Below, in pieces: positions 59,291-64,000 of a DNA stretch of 64,000 nucleotides. The stretch lies in NCBI GenBank assembly GCA_963585895.1, contig OY757934.1, positions 45,542,430 to 45,606,429 on the forward strand, in the 5' to 3' direction. Source of the stretch: Sepioteuthis lessoniana (taxonomy: Eukaryota; Mollusca; Cephalopoda; Myopsida; Loliginidae). The notes under the pieces are model-generated. The model did not search any database. It saw only the letters and a list, made by a program, of their open reading frames with translations, and was not told the DNA's origin. The position numbers and the translations under genes are program-made. Each line of letters opens with the position of its first letter. Positions within the stretch are counted from its first letter, which is position 1.

Positions 59291-59593
59291 ACTTAATGAG
59301 AATATGCTGTGATAACCTTTATTTGAAATTCACCAAATACAGTAATACTACCAATAAGTATATATTCGATATATAAAACATACAAATCTTACATTGGAGA
59401 TTATATCCATCTGAATTCACAATCTAATTTACTATCATGAAATTGCACAGAACTGTAGTTGTCTGACTGGCCACTTAGGTGCTGGATATTCCAATTAGTG
59501 TTTGAATTCAGTACCTCAGCTGTTGGAAACAGCGTAATATAGCATTAATAGAATGCTTAATTGGTATGACAGTTTTACTATTTTCAATAAATA

Positions 59594-59830
59594 TTGGTTA
59601 ATTTGTTAAATATGTTCACTAAACTCAAATTGGAAATGTTTGTGGCCATCTGCTGGAGTTACAGTAAGTGGTGTATATTGATCCTTAGCACTGATTTACT
59701 AGGTGACCACTCTGTGGTAATAGTTTGGATTTTAGCCCTGCCATATAAGCCAACCACTCGTTTTGAAATATTTTTTTCAGGCTTAAAAAAGGTTGATTTG
59801 TACACCATAATCTATGGTAAATATATAATT
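59594..59830 (-). mobile_element. Non-autonomous deletion derivative of the 49.2-50.1 kb transposon
   Basis: 'tgtggccatctgctggagtt' is the inverse of 'aactccagcagactgtcaca' at 49995, and 'gccctgccatataagccaac' is the inverse of the 'gttaacttatacggcagggc' region at 49290. The two ends are joined with the ~650-bp coding middle missing, as in a MITE. Confidence 0.65.
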
Positions 59831-60703
59831 TTCTACGATTAACTCGAAAGTGCAGTTTTATACAGAAGCAGTAAATATTGTTTGAAAGCTATTAGGATTT
59901 TGATAACATAATTAGCATTGTCAAGAGTCTGTAGGTTTAGATAAGATTTTGTAGAGTAAAGTTTATTGTTGGTGGTGGCATATAGCTTTGGATTTAGAAC
60001 AGCACGACTTACAGTGCTGGTACAAAATCATTGACTGTTGGTACTTGGAGAATTTCCAGTTTCACATTATTATAATAAATATAACATGAAATGTAAAAAT
60101 GAAAAGGCATGAAATCTTTCTTTATTATTCAATATTGCTAATTTCAAATGCTGTGATACAATACAACAGACAGAAATACTTGGAAGTCGATAGGTAATAA
60201 AAGCTATACACCAACTCGCTTGCTACCGGAGCATGGCACAGTGGGAAAATATCCTGCCGGTACACCACATCAGATAATTTGAGAAGCACTGATCTAGAAT
60301 ATTTTGACAGTTATTTACAAAGTTTAGAATAGTTGTGGCACAAGGCCAGAAGTATGGAGCACCCAATGAGAATCAAATTAACAAGTAATGGTTTGCTAGC
60401 CAAATTCGCTAATTTTTTCTTTTCTTTCTTATTTTCATATACAAGTTAGTAGTTAATTTGTACCATTTGAAGGATTTTTTTTGTGCAAATCTTCAATATT
60501 TGAACACTTAATCAGTTTGCGTATATTAAGTACAATTGTGTTCACAAAGTAGAGGCACAAATTTTTCTTTTTATCAATTGTCAAATTAAAAATCTTTTGA
60601 CCTTATAGATATTTTAAAAGCTTTTTGAACGTACGAAGCAGGTATTTCAAGGGCAAAAATGAAAATTTTTTATAAATTATTCATGTATAAATTAATGAAC
60701 TTA

Positions 60704-60740
<37 letters not shown>

Positions 60741-61288
60741 ACATGTTGTTTTATATGGGGAGATTATTTCATTGGAACGTGTGTGTGCACAAACATGCTA
60801 AAATTTAATGCCAAAAGAACATCTATTATATAAAATCTTTATAGTGCTCAATACAAAGAAATAAAGAGTAATATCATTATCAATTATAAAAAATGTAAGG
60901 CAGAGTAAAAACTCAAAACTTTCATCTCTGATTGTCAGACATGTGGTTTACCAGTTCAGTAAATAAATCAAAAGATTGTGAAACTTAGTCATTACCCAGG
61001 CTTCTATTTTTTTATAACTGATAAAAGATACAAAAAAATTTTTTAAATTCACAAATCTTCCTACTACTTTAAGTTCCAAGGATCTCATCTTCAGGTAAGT
61101 AAATAAATACAAATTCTAGTCAAATTACCCACCAGAAGTTCAGACTAGTGAAATGCAGAATACTAGAAAGAAAATTTTCTACTAGTCAAGATTCTAATAT
61201 TACCTTTATATTGCTCTAAGGAGTTTTTAGTGAGGTGGTCTAAGCATACAAGGAGATAAAATTCTGTGTAGGGGTGGGGGATTCATAA

Positions 61289-61342
<54 letters not shown>

Positions 61343-63884
61343 CAAATACTGGAGGTGTTCAATTTAATAGCAAAGCAGATATTTTTATGATAATACTGTT
61401 AGGGCAAATCAGGTGTGTTTTTAGAAGCAAACTGGAACGATATATTTCAATATGACAAGAATTCTTTCAGGAGTAAAGAAAAAAATTTTATATGTATATG
61501 TTTATACACGTTTATAAATATGCACATATGTACACAGACACGAGAAATTTTACATTAAAAAAAATTCTAAAACTGGGAAAAAAAAAAAAAAAAAAAAAAA
61601 AATCTGTGTGCACATATGTGAGAGAGAGAGAGAGAGAGAGTATATATCTCATTTTCTCATGAATCACATGTATTTGTACCACATGATTATACACCACATT
61701 ATAAATATGGTTGATTAGCAACTTTTCTCACATTTCCAGCAGATAATTATACACCCACCACATGAACCTTGAAGTAACAGACTTCTAGCATTTATAAATA
61801 TATTTTTTAAAGATTTTTTTATATATATTTAACTTATGTGAGTGTCATGTGTACTTATCTTACCATGTGACTTTAGCTCATGATATAAACAAAGTAATTA
61901 GTCATTTTTCAAACATTTCCGTGCACACCACATAATGGATTTCATTTCTAATCTTCATAAATATTTAAGTTTTATACTGGTTCTGCTATAACAGTATCAA
62001 ACACATTTTTATGCAAAAACTTATATGAGCAAATATTGATTATATTTTTAAAATGGTTTTTGAAGAGTTTGCAATTACTTTGATTCCAAATTTGTTTTTA
62101 AGCTTTTTTTTTTTTTTTTTCAATGACTTTAGTGGTTGAACTATTGAGTAAAATAATATATCAGAGTAAATTGATTACTTTTGTAGGAAAAACTTATTTG
62201 CAATTTTTGGAAAAAACATTCATGTTTGTGAATTTCAAAAGCTTTTATTTTAGCCTGTTATATAAAGGGTTTAGAACATTTAGGTCGGGCAAAGCTGTTT
62301 TCGATAAAGTCGAATTCATCATTTAAAAATTTGGGTGAGCAAATTCTAAAAGCTCTAAAGAAAAATGGTATGATTATTCCATTTTTTAATTTGGTTTTAC
62401 AATGAAAGTAACAATGTAGGGGTCATTTTCTTTTTTTAGTTGATTTGAGAAGAACTTTAAATTTTAATTTGTTATTTATTAGTAACCAATGTAATGTAAG
62501 ATGTTTCTAGTTTCTAGTTCATAAGTAAAATATATGGTAGTTTCAATTTTATTTATCTGTAATTCTTGTTAAATCATCATTTCACCCAATATATAAGTAA
62601 TATATTGTCTATATAATGGAAATAGAATCTTAAGGAGATTATTATAAATTTAAAGAGAGAACTTTCTTTGCACAATTAAGTTATTAATACAACATGCAAA
62701 AATAAAAGATTTTCAAATTCACAAAAATGTCTGATAATTTTTTTCTGTAATTATCTATTACACATATCTTTTTTACCCAATAATTCAACCAAACATAAAA
62801 AAAAGCACAAAAAAAAACAAAAAATAAAACAAAACAAAAAAAACATATGCACACATACAAGTGTGTGTGTGTGTGTGTGCATGCACATATAAAAGAAATT
62901 TTCTTTATCATATCCAAGCTTCTATTATAGGATGCATACCATGCAAAATTAAAATGATTTTAAAAAATTAAAGAAACCATCAAAATATCAACTAAAGTTC
63001 AAGTCTGAACAGCCCAAGAGTTTTTTTGGGGAAAAAAAAAGAAAAATGAATGAATTTAAATGAATAAAAAAAAAAAAAATAAAAAAAAATTGATCACCAA
63101 GAAGTTTCACAATAATCTTAAAAGATGAAAAAATAAACCAGACTCTACACAAAATGAGTTGAGATATTTGCTAAGCTTTTCACAGTATGGCACAAGAACT
63201 GATGTCTGATATTCAGGAAAAATTAATTTGAACCAACCATTTAGATAGAGATTGAGGAACATTTAAAGGGGTCATTTTTGATTATATTAAGTAGATTACA
63301 ATTTTAAAGGAATACATTTCTTTTTAATGAAAAAATACAAAATAATTAAGTGTCATGTGTTATTCATACATTCAAAAGCAAAACTGGATTCACAACACAT
63401 ACAAAATAAAAAAAAAAAAAAAAAAAAAAAAAAGAGGGAAGGGGCTATAAAAGGAATTTTTTTAAATAACTACCCTAAGAATTTTGTATGCACACTTACA
63501 TGAGGTGGGTGGGTAGAATCGTTTGAATAAATATAAACAAGCAATTTCCGACCGAAATTAGGTTTTATCTCATTTCTATGAATTTCATTTGATCTCCTTC
63601 CCGTCCCCCAGAACACATATTACACATACATAACTTCTTGTAATGTTGATACAGCTGTAAGTTAACCCTTTACTGATTGAACCATCACTTGTTCTAAAGT
63701 TTTTTTGGCGGGTGGGGGATCCTTTTTAAGCTATGTAGAAAGTTAAATATTTGCATAGAAATAAATTTCTAAACTTTGTGGACAGGGAAATTCAAATGAA
63801 GACATTGTTATTTGGTAAGATACTAATACTTTATACACATCTTCAAATATTCTTTGGTTTAAAAAATTTAGTTGGGCATTAAAT
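59831..63884. other. Long AT-rich stretch with few interspersed repeats
   Basis: Apart from a short piece related to 21690-21830 (about 60825-60970) and simple repeats at 60709-60738, 61296-61339 and 61621-61640, I see none of families A-D, RTE, mariner or foldback elements here, in contrast to the rest of the window. No frame above 82 codons. It could be part of a long UTR of a neighbouring gene or simply repeat-poor intergenic DNA. Confidence 0.4.
61296..61339. repeat. (GT)n microsatellite
   Basis: Pure GT run of about 44 bp. A TA run at 60709-60738, an A run at 61580-61601 and an AG run at 61621-61640 lie nearby. Confidence 0.95.
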
Positions 63885-64000
63885 AAGTAAAGTAAAGTTG
63901 GCGACCATAGTCGAGGGTGACCCAAAGGCTCACTTTTTGATAGCTACTACACCAAGGAGTAGGGGAGGGCGCTACTCCTTTCCCTGGATTGCTCCACTTT
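63885..64000 (-). mobile_element. SINE family A copy cut by the window end
   Basis: 'aagttggcgaccatagtcga', 'gatagctactacaccaagga' and 'cctggattgctccacttt' are the 3' half of family A in reverse. The head lies beyond the window. Confidence 0.8.

Overview
The window looks like part of an animal nuclear genome, most probably a cephalopod mollusc of the octopus type. This is inferred from its character: AT-rich, a gene with very long introns, abundant tRNA-derived SINEs, RTE-type LINE tails ending in (ATG)n, mariner/Tc1 relics and long (AT)n, (GT)n and GATA microsatellites. No database search was possible, so the species assignment is an inference.

Only one protein-coding gene can be supported. 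It lies on the + strand as seven exons (18220-18356, 20356-20536, 23034-23140, 30680-30811, 39466-39546, 44628-44834, 45807-45923). All have AG/GT borders and compatible phases, and together they encode 319 residues of a seven-bladed WD40 beta-propeller ending in a TGA. The codon at the start of the first visible exon is split, so at least one upstream exon (start codon, 5' UTR, promoter) is missing. I could not find it in 1-18219; it may be a short exon there or lie outside the window. Introns range from 1.0 to 8.7 kb and are packed with mobile elements. A candidate poly(A) signal lies at 46348-46353.

Everything else is repeats. 1-10 kb: SINE and RTE fragments, a mariner relic (6.5-7.7 kb) and foldback elements. 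10.6-16.3 kb: a decayed Jockey/I-like LINE (zinc-knuckle ORF1, endonuclease, RT, RNase H) broken by a candidate LTR and a SINE. 16.9-18.2 kb: further dispersed repeats. 18-46 kb: the gene, whose introns hold SINEs, a MITE, RTE and other LINE relics, a pair of foldbacks, a Tc1/maT-like relic with a 34-codon tandem array, a second mariner copy in inverse orientation, and LTR-like repeats. 46-59.3 kb: intergenic SINE/RTE clusters, a DNA transposon with a small deletion derivative, and a DD37D transposase pseudogene. 59.8-63.9 kb: AT-rich sequence with few interspersed repeats.

For convenience four SINE-like families are named here. A: tRNA-like head and a body ending near 'actatggtcgcc'. B: tRNA-like head and a tail reading 'gagcggaggggttggtaaa'. 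C: tRNA-like head and a tail ending in 'ttgatatgccat'. D: no obvious tRNA head, internal 'agcataagtacacagttt' repeats, and the same tail as C. Many insertions are nested with readable target-site duplications (TSDs), so a relative order of insertion can be read directly.
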